Positions 44,160-51,833 of a DNA stretch of 54,807 bases are shown here, piece by piece (the stretch's first letter is position 1; each line of letters begins with the position of its first letter). Location: NCBI GenBank assembly GCA_944326515.1, contig CALVEI010000006.1, positions 1 through 54,807 of the forward strand. Reading direction: 5' to 3'. Origin of the DNA: Candidatus Gastranaerophilales bacterium. GTDB lineage: Bacteria > Cyanobacteriota > Vampirovibrionia > Gastranaerophilales > Gastranaerophilaceae. Both the position numbers and the translations under genes were made by a program. The notes under the pieces are model-generated. The model saw only the letters and a program-made list of their open reading frames with translations. It made no database searches and had not been told where the DNA came from.

Positions 44160-44188
44160 ATTATATATGAAAAGTTCCCTTTATACAA
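44160..44188 (-). promoter_or_regulatory. Putative promoter of pnp
   Basis: On the minus strand TTGTAT (44188-44183), a 17-base spacer and consensus TATAAT (44165-44160) lie about 50 bases before the pnp ATG. Two AAGGGGAAC/AAGGGAAC-type direct repeats flank the -10 region. Confidence 0.6.
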
Positions 44189-44293
44189 AATATTTGATAC
44201 GTTTTGATAACTTTTATTAGTTATTTTTTTAAATTTGGCAATTTATGTTTTATATATGTTTTTATTTTTTATAGGAACAACTAGGGAATTTTT

Positions 44294-44818
44294 ATGACTT
44301 TAAATATTGGAATGCAATTTGAAAATTGGGTAGCAAATAATGGGAACTATACAAAACTTTTAAATAATCAAAGTGTCCCTGATTTTAGCTTTATGAAACA
44401 GGATATGAAAGCTTTGCCTGCTGATAAGAAATCTGAAGCTTATCAAAATGCAGTGTTAAACATTGCTCAATCAAGAATATCAAATTACGATACTAACAAA
44501 AATAAAAAGATGGAATTTGATGAGTATGTAAAAGAACAGACAAATGTTTATGAAAAGACTTTTAATGAAAAACTTGATTTGTCTATTTCTGGTATGAAAG
44601 AGATGTTGAAGAAAAACTTTGATAATTGTGATTTGAATAAAGATGGTTCTATTGATAACCAAGAAATGTCCGCTGTTTTTGCCTATATGGACGGTAGTGG
44701 AGATGATGGACGATTAGACGGAAAAATTTCTTATTCGGCTGCTATGGGTACTAATTGGTCTCATCCTGATATGCCAGATGTCTTAAAAACATTGAAAAAT
44801 TTTATTTTTGGGAAATAA
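44294..44818 (+). CDS. EF-hand calcium-binding protein, 174 residues
   Basis: Two canonical 12-residue EF-hand loops are visible: Asp66 to Glu77 (DTNKNKKMEFDE) and Asp113 to Glu124 (DLNKDGSIDNQE). A degenerate third (MDGSGDDGRLDGKIS) follows at about 132-146. The protein has no signal peptide or membrane span, so it may be cytoplasmic or secreted by another route. An AGGGA site precedes the ATG. Calcium binding is inferred from ligands. Function unknown. Confidence 0.82.
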   Translation: MTLNIGMQFENWVANNGNYTKLLNNQSVPDFSFMKQDMKALPADKKSEAYQNAVLNIAQSRISNYDTNKNKKMEFDEYVKEQTNVYEKTFNEKLDLSISGMKEMLKKNFDNCDLNKDGSIDNQEMSAVFAYMDGSGDDGRLDGKISYSAAMGTNWSHPDMPDVLKTLKNFIFGK

Positions 44819-44829
44819 ATTAAAAAAAC

Positions 44830-44860
44830 AAAAAGCGGACTGATTTCCAGCCCGCTTTTT
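44830..44860 (+). terminator. Terminator between the EF-hand gene and rpmA
   Basis: AAAAAGCGG (44830-44838) pairs with CCGCTTTTT (44852-44860), with further pairs inside. Convergent genes lie on both sides, so it can stop both. Confidence 0.85.
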
Positions 44861-44876
44861 ATTTTAAATTCTTTAG

Positions 44877-45131
44877 TTATACAGCGTAAACGCTAACTTG
44901 TTTTCTATCTCTTCTGTGAGGTTCGAAAACAACTTTTCCTTCAATCAAAGCAAACAATGTGTCATCTTTGCCGATACCAACGTTGTTACCTGGGTGGAAT
45001 TTAGTTCCTCTTTGACGAACAATGATGTTGCCGGCTAAAACATGTTCACCACCGAATTTTTTTACGCCTAATCGCTTACTTTCGCTATCACGACCGTTTT
45101 TTGATGAGCCGACGCCCTTCTTATGTGCCAT
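44877..45131 (-). CDS. rpmA: 50S ribosomal protein L27
   Basis: The 84-residue protein begins [21 protein letters not shown] and has the conserved [15 protein letters not shown] motif. The N-terminus reaches the peptidyl-transferase centre, and no N-terminal cleavage extension is present. It follows rplU by 39 bases, the usual rplU-rpmA pair. Confidence 0.97.
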   Translation of the reverse strand: MAHKKGVGSSKNGRDSESKRLGVKKFGGEHVLAGNIIVRQRGTKFHPGNNVGIGKDDTLFALIEGKVVFEPHRRDRKQVSVYAV

Positions 45132-45170
45132 TTTATTATCTCCTTGTAAAATTAAATTTATCTGTATTCA

Positions 45171-45527
45171 TTATTCTGCAGTTGCTTCAGTATCTGCTGC
45201 TTTAGCTTTTGCTGCTGTAGTTCTGATTTTGGTAATCATAACTCTTGTAAAGAATTGTCTGTGTCCTTGTTTTTTTCTGTAGCCTTTTTTAGCTCTTTGT
45301 TTGAACACGATAACTTTTTTAGCTTTGTCATGTTTTACGATTTTACCTTCAACAGAAGCTTTTTCTACGTATGGAGTACCAACTTTAGATTTAGCACCAT
45401 TTACTAACATAACAACCTTGTCGAATACTACTTTGTCGTTTTCTTCGCCGTCAACGAGTTCGATATCAACGTAACGACCTTCTTCTAATTTGTACTGTTT
45501 TCCGCCAGTTTCAACTATTGCGTACAT
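45171..45527 (-). CDS. rplU: 50S ribosomal protein L21
   Basis: The 118-residue protein has the L21 start [22 protein letters not shown] and the C-terminal [15 protein letters not shown] signature, followed by an Ala-rich tail (KTAAAKAKA-type). An AAAGGAAA site precedes the ATG. A canonical promoter with a palindrome in its spacer and a leader hairpin lie upstream, pointing to regulation. Confidence 0.97.
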   Translation of the reverse strand: MYAIVETGGKQYKLEEGRYVDIELVDGEENDKVVFDKVVMLVNGAKSKVGTPYVEKASVEGKIVKHDKAKKVIVFKQRAKKGYRKKQGHRQFFTRVMITKIRTTAAKAKAADTEATAE

Positions 45528-45550
45528 TTGTGTTTCCTTTCATTTGAGGG

Positions 45551-45584
45551 GCTGTAATCATTTTAAATGATATTTATCGACAGC
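45551..45584 (-). promoter_or_regulatory. Hairpin in the rplU 5' leader
   Basis: On the minus strand GCTGT (45584-45580) pairs with ACAGC (45555-45551), and inside it ATCATTT pairs with AAATGAT (45571-45557). The structure ends about 23 bases before the rplU ATG. Ribosomal-protein genes often carry such leaders for autogenous control; whether L21 binds it is unknown. Confidence 0.5.
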
Positions 45585-45608
45585 TTACCTATCTAACATT
45601 CTTACATG

Positions 45609-45637
45609 AGTTTATCAAGCACATAATGTGCTGTCAA
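45609..45637 (-). promoter_or_regulatory. rplU promoter with a palindrome in the spacer
   Basis: Minus strand: TTGACA (45637-45632), exactly 17 bases, TAAACT (45614-45609). The spacer contains the perfect palindrome GCACATTATGTGC (45631-45619), next to the -35 box, where a bound dimer would block RNA polymerase. Confidence 0.65.
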
Positions 45638-45684
45638 CACTGGATGTTAAGCAATTGTTATAATCAGGCGTCTGTTAAAATTGG

Positions 45685-45719
45685 TAAAAATAAACCCGTC
45701 CGGTGTGAATCAGGCGGGT
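45685..45719 (-). terminator. Terminator after the secreted TPR gene
   Basis: Minus strand: ACCCG pairs with CGGGT (45719-45715 with 45698-45694), with an inner CC/GG after one bulge, followed by a T-rich tail (TTTATTTTTA, 45693-45684). It is about 90 bases beyond the TPR stop. Confidence 0.7.
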
Positions 45720-45738
45720 AAATAGCTGGATCGTGTCT

Positions 45739-45791
45739 GGGTAATTAAATGTTAAGTATTATATTACCCGTTGATTTTTTTACGTATATTA
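45739..45791. repeat. GGGTAAT / ATTACCC repeat cluster
   Basis: GGGTAAT at 45739-45745 is an inverted match to ATTACCC at 45763-45769, and a further ATTACCC with flanking G lies at about 45788-45795. A similar GGGTAA occurs at 45716-45721. The spacing could form alternative hairpins downstream of the TPR gene or mark protein-binding half-sites. Confidence 0.45.
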
Positions 45792-45807
45792 CCCGACTGT
45801 CTATTTT

Positions 45808-46833
45808 TTATTGAGCCATTAGCTTGTTATACATTTCTAAAGCTTCTTTTGCTTTTTTAGGCTTTTTCATCATCTTGTAAGTATAGGCCAAGTTGTAATA
45901 AAATGCAGGTTCATTTGGATTCGCTTTAATTGCAAGGCCGAATTCATATCGTGCGTTGAACCAGCTTTTCTTTTTCAAGTAGCAGCAGCCTTTGTTGTAA
46001 TATGCATATGCATAGTCTTTTTTTAGTCTTAGCACTTTTCTGTATTCGTTTAAAGCCATATTTACTTTATTGTCGGCTAAGTAAAAATTCCCTAGATTGT
46101 AGTGTGCTTTGTAGTTATTATCATCTAATGCAATAGCTTTTTTTAAATAAAAGACTGCATCTATCGGTTTTTCTTTATCTTGAGCTATATTAGCAATAAA
46201 TAACCAATCGTCTGATATTTTTTCTTCATCAGGTATTTTGTTAAATAACTCAAGTGATGCATCTAAATTGTTTGAGTTATAAAGAAATTTTGCTTGTTGT
46301 CTATATTCGTTTATTTGAGACGGAACAATTGTTTCTTTATTTTCTTGATTTGTAATTTGAGGCTCTTTAGCTTTTTTCTCATTTTGGGTGTTATTTGGGT
46401 GTATAGAGTTTTTGTTGTTTTTTTCTTTGTCTTCTGTTTTTGGCTGGGGTTTTAAAATTTTAAAATTTTTCGACTTTTCTTTTTTAATACTATTTTCAAT
46501 GTTTTTTTCATTTTTATTGGTTTTTGAAGGTTTTTGTTTATCATTATTTATTTTTTTTATTATGTTAAAGGTTTTTTGTTTATTTGAAGGAATATCTTCT
46601 TGTTTGCGGGGGGGAACAGATTCATTTATTTTTTCTGTATTAACAATCTGTTTTGGCTCTACCGTTTTATTTTCCTGATTTATAGGCTGTTGAATTGTGC
46701 TTTTTTCAACTTGTTTTATTTCTTGTTGTGGTAATTTGGCTGGGCCCATTGGAACAGGAGGACCTTGTGTGTAACCTGCATTTTGCAAGCTTATAAAAAC
46801 TAAAAATACTGCCAATATACTAATCTTTTTCAT
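45808..46833 (-). CDS. Secreted TPR protein with Lys/Asn/Gln-rich linker
   Basis: The 341-residue protein has a signal peptide (about residues 1-22, MKKISILAVFLVFISL...) and then a long low-complexity Lys/Asn/Gln/Pro/Glu linker to about residue 170. A C-terminal block of four or five TPR units follows (PIDAVFYLKKAIALDDNNYKAHYNLGNFYL, read as residues about 217-246; AYYNKGCCYLKKKSW). It is probably periplasmic or surface exposed. ATG 46833 is chosen; the frame also opens at a TTG at 46851, but that lies within the promoter. No Shine-Dalgarno precedes it, and TATAAT ends six bases before the ATG. Confidence 0.82.
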   Translation of the reverse strand: MKKISILAVFLVFISLQNAGYTQGPPVPMGPAKLPQQEIKQVEKSTIQQPINQENKTVEPKQIVNTEKINESVPPRKQEDIPSNKQKTFNIIKKINNDKQKPSKTNKNEKNIENSIKKEKSKNFKILKPQPKTEDKEKNNKNSIHPNNTQNEKKAKEPQITNQENKETIVPSQINEYRQQAKFLYNSNNLDASLELFNKIPDEEKISDDWLFIANIAQDKEKPIDAVFYLKKAIALDDNNYKAHYNLGNFYLADNKVNMALNEYRKVLRLKKDYAYAYYNKGCCYLKKKSWFNARYEFGLAIKANPNEPAFYYNLAYTYKMMKKPKKAKEALEMYNKLMAQ

Positions 46834-46839
46834 AGCTAA

Positions 46840-46868
46840 ATTATAATTCAATACTTGAGTTTTAACAA
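46840..46868 (-). promoter_or_regulatory. Promoter with leaderless geometry for the secreted TPR gene
   Basis: Minus strand: TTGTTA (46868-46863), a 17-base spacer and consensus TATAAT (46845-46840), then six bases (TTAGCT) and the ATG. Transcription would begin at or next to the A of the start codon. Confidence 0.65.
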
Positions 46869-46988
46869 ATTTGTCAATTTCTGATTTTTGTAAATATATA
46901 TTACGATTTTCTGTTGATTTGTTAAAAATTTTTATTAAATTGTTTTTATAGATATATCAGGTTTTAGTTATACAAAAGAAGAGTATTT

Positions 46989-47156
46989 ATGAACAATCAC
47001 AATGATGATGAGTTGAAAATCGTATTTGATTCAAATCCTGCGATTTTTAATTTAAAACAAAAAGCTTCACAAATCAGAAATAATTATTCTTTGCAGAATA
47101 AAATTAATGAATTGATGAGTTTTGTGCAGACAAATAAGCTAAGCTATAGCAATTAG
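46989..47156 (+). CDS. Small hypothetical protein, 55 residues
   Basis: An ATG with AGAAGAG upstream opens a 55-residue frame (MNNHNDDELKIVFDSNP...). It is mostly helical, with a heptad-like stretch IFNLKQKASQIRNNYSLQNK (about residues 19-38) and a neutral tail. Codon use is normal for the window. It runs divergently from the TPR gene, and its TAG overlaps the TAA of the convergent aminotransferase gene by four bases. No family recognised. Confidence 0.6.
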   Translation: MNNHNDDELKIVFDSNPAIFNLKQKASQIRNNYSLQNKINELMSFVQTNKLSYSN

Positions 47157-48400
47157 TTGGCATAGTAAAACCCGTCATTTTTTAGACGCTTTATTGTTTC
47201 TGCTAACTGTTCATCACTTGCTACTGCGGACAGCCTAAAGTAGCCTTCACCATTTTTGCCAAACGCATTACCAGGAACGAGCACAATTCCAGATGTTCTT
47301 AAAACATCTGCCGTAAATTCAGCTGAGGTTTTGTATCTTGGCGGTATTGGCAGCCAAATGTAAAAAGTCGCCTTTGGTATTTCGCTGTCTTTTATGTTCC
47401 ATCCAAGTTCTCTGAAACCATTAATGACAAGCATTTGCTTTTCTTTAAAGCTTTTGTTTGCTGATTTTATATAGTTATCGCCTTCTTTTGAATTTAAAAT
47501 TTCAGCAGCACATTTTTGCAATGCTTTAAAAAGCCCTGTATCTATTGTCGATTTGAGACGGCCAAAGGCATCGATAGCTTCTTTATTTCCACATACCCAG
47601 CCGAGTCTAAATCCTGTCATAGAATATGGTTTTGAAAAACTATAAAATTCTACAGCTACGTCTTTTGCTCCATCAATTTCCAGTACACTGTGGGGCCTTT
47701 GATCTTCCTCAAAGTAAATATCACAATAGGCAGAATCGCTAATTAGCCAAATTTGCTTTTCTTTGCAAAAATCAACAACATGTTTAAGGTAATCTTTTGT
47801 GCAAGTGGCTCCAAGAGGATTAGATGGGTAGTTTATAACAATTGCTTTAACCTTTTTAGTATTGACACCATCTTTTTGCATATTTTCCCAAACTTCATTA
47901 AGGTTTGGCATATAGTTATTTTCTTTTGTTAATGCAATTCCATAACTTTTTCCGCCGTTAGTTTTTATCATTTGAGAATAAGATGCATATCCTGGGTCAG
48001 GTACAAGAATAACATCTTGTTCATTTTCGTCTGTTGTTGGGTTTATCAATGCTCTTATAAAGTTTGCAAGACCTTCTTTAGAACCTATTAATGAAAATAT
48101 TTCTGTTTTTGGCTCAACATCTACACCAAAACGGCTTTTCATTCTTTGTGAAATTGCTTCAAGAAACCAGGTTTCTCCTTTTGGTGTTGAGTATGTATGA
48201 ATTTGAGGTGTTTTTAACGCTTCAATTAACTTTTCATATACAAATTGAGGCGGTGGCGCAACAGGTGCACCCATAGCCAAAGCAATAGGAGGTCTTCCTT
48301 TTGCTTGAAGCTCTGGGGTTAAAGCCGCTGCTTCTTGCTTTATTTTGAACATAATGTATGTGTCAATTGATTTTACATACTCGTTAAAAAGTTCTTTCAT
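47153..48400 (-). CDS. Class I/II aminotransferase, LL-diaminopimelate aminotransferase-like
   Basis: The 415-residue pyridoxal-phosphate enzyme shows fold-type I motifs: IGSKEGLANFI, PDPGYASYSQM, NYPSNPLGATC, DSAYCDIYF and the PLP-lysine segment YSFSKPYSMTGFRLGW. It ends with GNAFGKNGEGYFRLS. The best fit is the DapL/AspC-like subgroup, which could make LL-diaminopimelate for lysine and peptidoglycan. Other amino donors and substrates are possible. ATG 48400 has AAAGGA upstream; a longer in-frame start would lie within folE2. It follows folE2 with a four-base gap. Confidence 0.88.
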   Translation of the reverse strand: MKELFNEYVKSIDTYIMFKIKQEAAALTPELQAKGRPPIALAMGAPVAPPPQFVYEKLIEALKTPQIHTYSTPKGETWFLEAISQRMKSRFGVDVEPKTEIFSLIGSKEGLANFIRALINPTTDENEQDVILVPDPGYASYSQMIKTNGGKSYGIALTKENNYMPNLNEVWENMQKDGVNTKKVKAIVINYPSNPLGATCTKDYLKHVVDFCKEKQIWLISDSAYCDIYFEEDQRPHSVLEIDGAKDVAVEFYSFSKPYSMTGFRLGWVCGNKEAIDAFGRLKSTIDTGLFKALQKCAAEILNSKEGDNYIKSANKSFKEKQMLVINGFRELGWNIKDSEIPKATFYIWLPIPPRYKTSAEFTADVLRTSGIVLVPGNAFGKNGEGYFRLSAVASDEQLAETIKRLKNDGFYYAN

Positions 48401-48404
48401 TATA

Positions 48405-49214
48405 TTATCCTTTAGATTCCAACTGATATGCCCAAGCACTGTGGTTATGAATACTTTCTATGGATTCTACTTCGGCCTCAAAATATTTGATTTTTGGATT
48501 GTTTCTAAAGTTTAGAACAATGTCTCTTAAAACATCTTCTACAAATTTAGGATTGTCATAAGCGTGTTCAGTAACGTATTTTTCATCTTCTCTTTTTAGT
48601 AGTGGATAGACTTCACAAGAAGATGTTGATTCAATTTCTGAGATTAGATCTTCAATCCATATATGTTCTGATTCATCATAGCTGATGACTACCTTAATCA
48701 ATGCTCGTTGGTTATGAGCAGAATAGTCTGATATCTCTTTTGAACAAGGACAAAGAGTTGTTACTGGTACTTTTACTCCGAGAAAGAATTTATATTTGTC
48801 TCCTTCTAAATTTCCTTCAAAAGAACAATCATAAGCCATTAAAGATTTTTGTTTTGAAACAGGTGCTTCTTTTTCAATGAAGTATTTAAAAGCAAACTTG
48901 ACTTGAGCAGCTCTTGCTTCTAGCTTGTTTTGTATTGCTTCTAAACAACCTTTGATGTCAACACCCAGCAGTTCTTTTTCTCTCCACTCGTTTAAGATTT
49001 CCATAAATCTGGACATGTGCGTGCCTTTGTAGTTCATATCAAGAGAGGCACAGATTTGTGCTTTTGCATATACTACTTGGTTGTCTTGTCCTTTTCGTTG
49101 GATAATGAGAGGCACGTCAACATCTTTTATACCGACTTTTTGTATATCAATACCTCTTTTGTCGGCAAGATTTTGGACATCTCTTAATTGTAAGTCCCTT
49201 ATTCGGCTTTTCAT
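48405..49214 (-). CDS. folE2: GTP cyclohydrolase FolE2
   Basis: The 269-residue enzyme converts GTP to dihydroneopterin triphosphate, the first step to folate and related pterins. The family signature KGTHMSRF (63-70), the Cys-containing metal site TTLCPCSKEISDYSAHNQRA (within 152-171) and the C-terminal NHSAWAYQ are present. FolE2 uses varied metals and replaces or backs up FolE. AGGAA precedes the ATG. It lies 12 bases after the RWYD-repeat gene and four bases before the aminotransferase gene. Confidence 0.95.
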   Translation of the reverse strand: MKSRIRDLQLRDVQNLADKRGIDIQKVGIKDVDVPLIIQRKGQDNQVVYAKAQICASLDMNYKGTHMSRFMEILNEWREKELLGVDIKGCLEAIQNKLEARAAQVKFAFKYFIEKEAPVSKQKSLMAYDCSFEGNLEGDKYKFFLGVKVPVTTLCPCSKEISDYSAHNQRALIKVVISYDESEHIWIEDLISEIESTSSCEVYPLLKREDEKYVTEHAYDNPKFVEDVLRDIVLNFRNNPKIKYFEAEVESIESIHNHSAWAYQLESKG

Positions 49215-49226
49215 AAAATTCCTATC

Positions 49227-49559
49227 TTATCTGGGATCTTCCAGATTTTCTCCTGATTTTTGTTCTAATGCTAAAAGCAATTTTAAAGCGGCAATTCTTT
49301 GCATTTTGGGCGTAGCCAGTCTGAGCATTTCAATTGCTTTCATCATTACTGGATCATTGTCATACCAACGGTTACCTTTTCCTTGATATTTGGCCATTGT
49401 TTCGTACAGGTGTTCAATAACATCCGCTGCTACTTGTTCTTGTAATTTTAAGATATAGTCCGCTGCTTCAGCTTTTGTCTCATCTGTTTGAAGTCTTAGC
49501 AGTTCAAGTGCTTCTTTTAAAACAGGATCTTTGTCGTACCAACGTCTGCCTTCTGTCAT
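49227..49559 (-). CDS. Small protein with a duplicated RWYD motif, 110 residues
   Basis: Two copies of a unit of about 39 residues are clear. Copy 1 is at about 4-42 (GRRWYDKDPVLKEALELLRL...) and copy 2 at about 62-100 (GNRWYDNDPVMMKAIEMLRL...). Each has Arg-Trp-Tyr-Asp-x-Asp-Pro-Val followed by an amphipathic helix, and a short linker separates them. The protein is cytoplasmic by composition. AGAGGA precedes the ATG. It lies between hydF and folE2. I do not know a function; protein-protein contact is a guess. Confidence 0.75.
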   Translation of the reverse strand: MTEGRRWYDKDPVLKEALELLRLQTDETKAEAADYILKLQEQVAADVIEHLYETMAKYQGKGNRWYDNDPVMMKAIEMLRLATPKMQRIAALKLLLALEQKSGENLEDPR

Positions 49560-49629
49560 TGTATTTTCCTCTTTATGTTATTTTTTGATTATATTAGGTT
49601 TGTACTAATGTGTCTATTTTTTTAATAAA

Positions 49630-50832
49630 TTAAATATTGAATGGTTTTAGTGCTCTTTCTAAAATGTCAAGACAGTAAGAAATAACCATTCCATAATTTG
49701 ATATTGGCAAGTTAGCTTTTTGGCATTTGACTATACGAGAAAGTACTTCTTTACGGTTTGTCATACAGGCTCCGCAGTGAATTAAAAGGCTGTATTGTTG
49801 CAAGTTCTGAGGAAAATCGTGTCCTGAATGGTACACAAATTCAAGATTCTTACCAGTCTTTTTAGTTAGCAATTTTGGTATTTTTACCCTTGCTATATCA
49901 TCTTCTATTTGGTGATGTGTGCAGCTTTCACAAATTAGAACTTTATCGTTATCTTGCAATTTGTCTATTTGTTTTGCTCCTTGATAAAATTCTTTTAAGT
50001 CACCTTTGATTCTTGCAAAGATAATAGAAAATGAGGTTAATTCTATATTTTCAGGTACATCATTTGATACAGAGGCAAACGCTTGAGAATCAGTTATTAC
50101 AAGTCTTGGTGGTTTTTTTAATTCATTCAGTGTCTGTTTTAATTCTGTATCTTGTGTTACAAATGCTTTGCATCTGTTATCAAGCAAGTCTCTAAGCACT
50201 TGTACTTGAGGAAGAATTAGCCTACCTTTAGGTGCTTCTTTATCAATAGGAACAACTAGTATAACTGTGTCTTTTGGTTTTACTATATCGCCAAGTAATG
50301 AAGGTGGTGTTATAAAATCATCAGGACAAATGTTTATGAGTTGTTCTTTTATTTTTTCAACTATTTCTTCATCATTTTTTAAACTTGTTTTTATTGCGTT
50401 TGGAACATATTGTTTTATATTTTCAAAGTTTTGCTCTGAGATTTGTTTTACATCATTTTTATTTATTACTGCTATTGTTGGAATATTTCTTGTTTTAAAT
50501 TCATTGTACAGTTCTGTTTCGTATTCATCCCAACCGTTATTGTCACAAATTATTATTGCAATATCTGTCCTATCATAGATTTTTTTAGTTTTTTCCATTC
50601 TTTGAGAACCTAAGTTACCAACATCATCAATACCTGCTGTGTCAATAAATACAACAGGGCCTAGCGGTAGGAACTCCATAGTTTTTTCTACAGGGTCTGT
50701 AGTTGTTCCTGCAGTAGGTGATACGATTGAAATATCTTGTTGCGTTAATCTGTTAATTAATGATGATTTTCCTGCGTTTCTTTTTCCAAAAATACCTATA
50801 TGAAGTCTGTTTGCTTTAGGTGTTCCCTGCAT
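49630..50832 (-). CDS. hydF: [FeFe]-hydrogenase maturation GTPase HydF
   Basis: The 400-residue protein is the scaffold on which the 2Fe subcluster is assembled before transfer to HydA. The GTPase part shows GKRNAGKS (16-23), DTAG (64-67) and NKND (124-127). The C-terminal cluster-binding motif is complete: C304-x-H306, then C353-x-x-C356 in HCGACM, with 46 residues between. HydE, HydG and a hydrogenase are not in the window and must be encoded elsewhere. It overlaps the upstream flippase-like gene by 17 bases. Confidence 0.95.
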   Translation of the reverse strand: MQGTPKANRLHIGIFGKRNAGKSSLINRLTQQDISIVSPTAGTTTDPVEKTMEFLPLGPVVFIDTAGIDDVGNLGSQRMEKTKKIYDRTDIAIIICDNNGWDEYETELYNEFKTRNIPTIAVINKNDVKQISEQNFENIKQYVPNAIKTSLKNDEEIVEKIKEQLINICPDDFITPPSLLGDIVKPKDTVILVVPIDKEAPKGRLILPQVQVLRDLLDNRCKAFVTQDTELKQTLNELKKPPRLVITDSQAFASVSNDVPENIELTSFSIIFARIKGDLKEFYQGAKQIDKLQDNDKVLICESCTHHQIEDDIARVKIPKLLTKKTGKNLEFVYHSGHDFPQNLQQYSLLIHCGACMTNRKEVLSRIVKCQKANLPISNYGMVISYCLDILERALKPFNI

Positions 50833-51832
50833 TTTCTTCCTCTATTTCTTCTTTTATTTTCTTTAAATTAGTATTTGTAAATAAGAAGTAAATTATTGAT
50901 ATAACTGTTATTGTTATCATTATTGTTATTTGGTGGATAAAGGCGATACCAAGTGCGTAAGATTTTTCTATGTGGTATATGCCTAAGGCTAAGATGTATG
51001 CATATTGATATGGACCTACAAAAACTGATGATGATGGGATTATTGTAGATAGTGCAATAAAGCTTATTATGAAAAATGCAATAGAAAATCCGTAGTGTTG
51101 CCCGAATCCCAGTATTAATACATAAGTTATCAGACACTCTATACCCCAAGCCATGCAGCTTGTTATAAACGCTATTGATAAACATTTTGGATTGTTTAGC
51201 GCTTGAAAGCCTTCCATAAATTTATTTATAAGGCTAGATATTCTGAATAATACAGGCTTGAATTTTTCCAGCAATTTTATTTCACTGAGTTTATTGAAAA
51301 ACCAGTTTGTTTTGTTGAGTTTGAAAATAATGAAGAAAAATATCAAGCTACCTATAAACAAAAACGATGCAAGGTAGGTGATTTTTAAAACCCAAGAATG
51401 TTTAAAATATGTCATTACAGCAAATGCTAGAATTAATAGTACTGATACTCCATCAATAATTCTTTCAAGAATAATTGAACCTAGCATTTTCATCTTGCTT
51501 TCATCCAATTTTTTGCCAACGTGATATGCTCTCCAAAAATCACCAGCCCTTGCGGGAAGGTAACTGTTTAGAGTATTTCCTGTTGTAAACGCAAAAAACG
51601 CCTCCTTAGCTGTTAAATTTGTGCTGTCACACAAAAGGTACTTCCATCTTATGCCCCTGAGATAAAGGCTTATTGCGTACAGCGGTATAAATATAAGTAA
51701 GACTTTATAATTAAATACTTTGAATGTTGCTAATAATTGTTTAAAATCTAAGTTCCAACAAATAAGTACTATAAATATCAAACTTATAATAAGTCCAATG
51801 ATTTTTTCTTTATGTTTTTTTAAGCTTTTCAA
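50816..51832 (-). CDS. Lysylphosphatidylglycerol synthase TM-region-like membrane protein (UPF0104 family)
   Basis: The 338-residue integral membrane protein has seven or eight hydrophobic segments and the family pattern YLRGIRWKYLL, GNTLNSYLPARAGDFWRAYHVGKKL (about residues 90-114) and ERIIDGVSVLL. Relatives include the AglD/MprF-type membrane domain, implicated in lipid or polyprenol-sugar movement. Substrate unknown. The start is a TTG at 51832 two bases after the preceding stop, with AAGG upstream; no ATG serves better. It overlaps hydF by 17 bases. Confidence 0.8.
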   Translation of the reverse strand: MKSLKKHKEKIIGLIISLIFIVLICWNLDFKQLLATFKVFNYKVLLIFIPLYAISLYLRGIRWKYLLCDSTNLTAKEAFFAFTTGNTLNSYLPARAGDFWRAYHVGKKLDESKMKMLGSIILERIIDGVSVLLILAFAVMTYFKHSWVLKITYLASFLFIGSLIFFFIIFKLNKTNWFFNKLSEIKLLEKFKPVLFRISSLINKFMEGFQALNNPKCLSIAFITSCMAWGIECLITYVLILGFGQHYGFSIAFFIISFIALSTIIPSSSVFVGPYQYAYILALGIYHIEKSYALGIAFIHQITIMITITVISIIYFLFTNTNLKKIKEEIEEENAGNT

Positions 51833-51833
51833 T

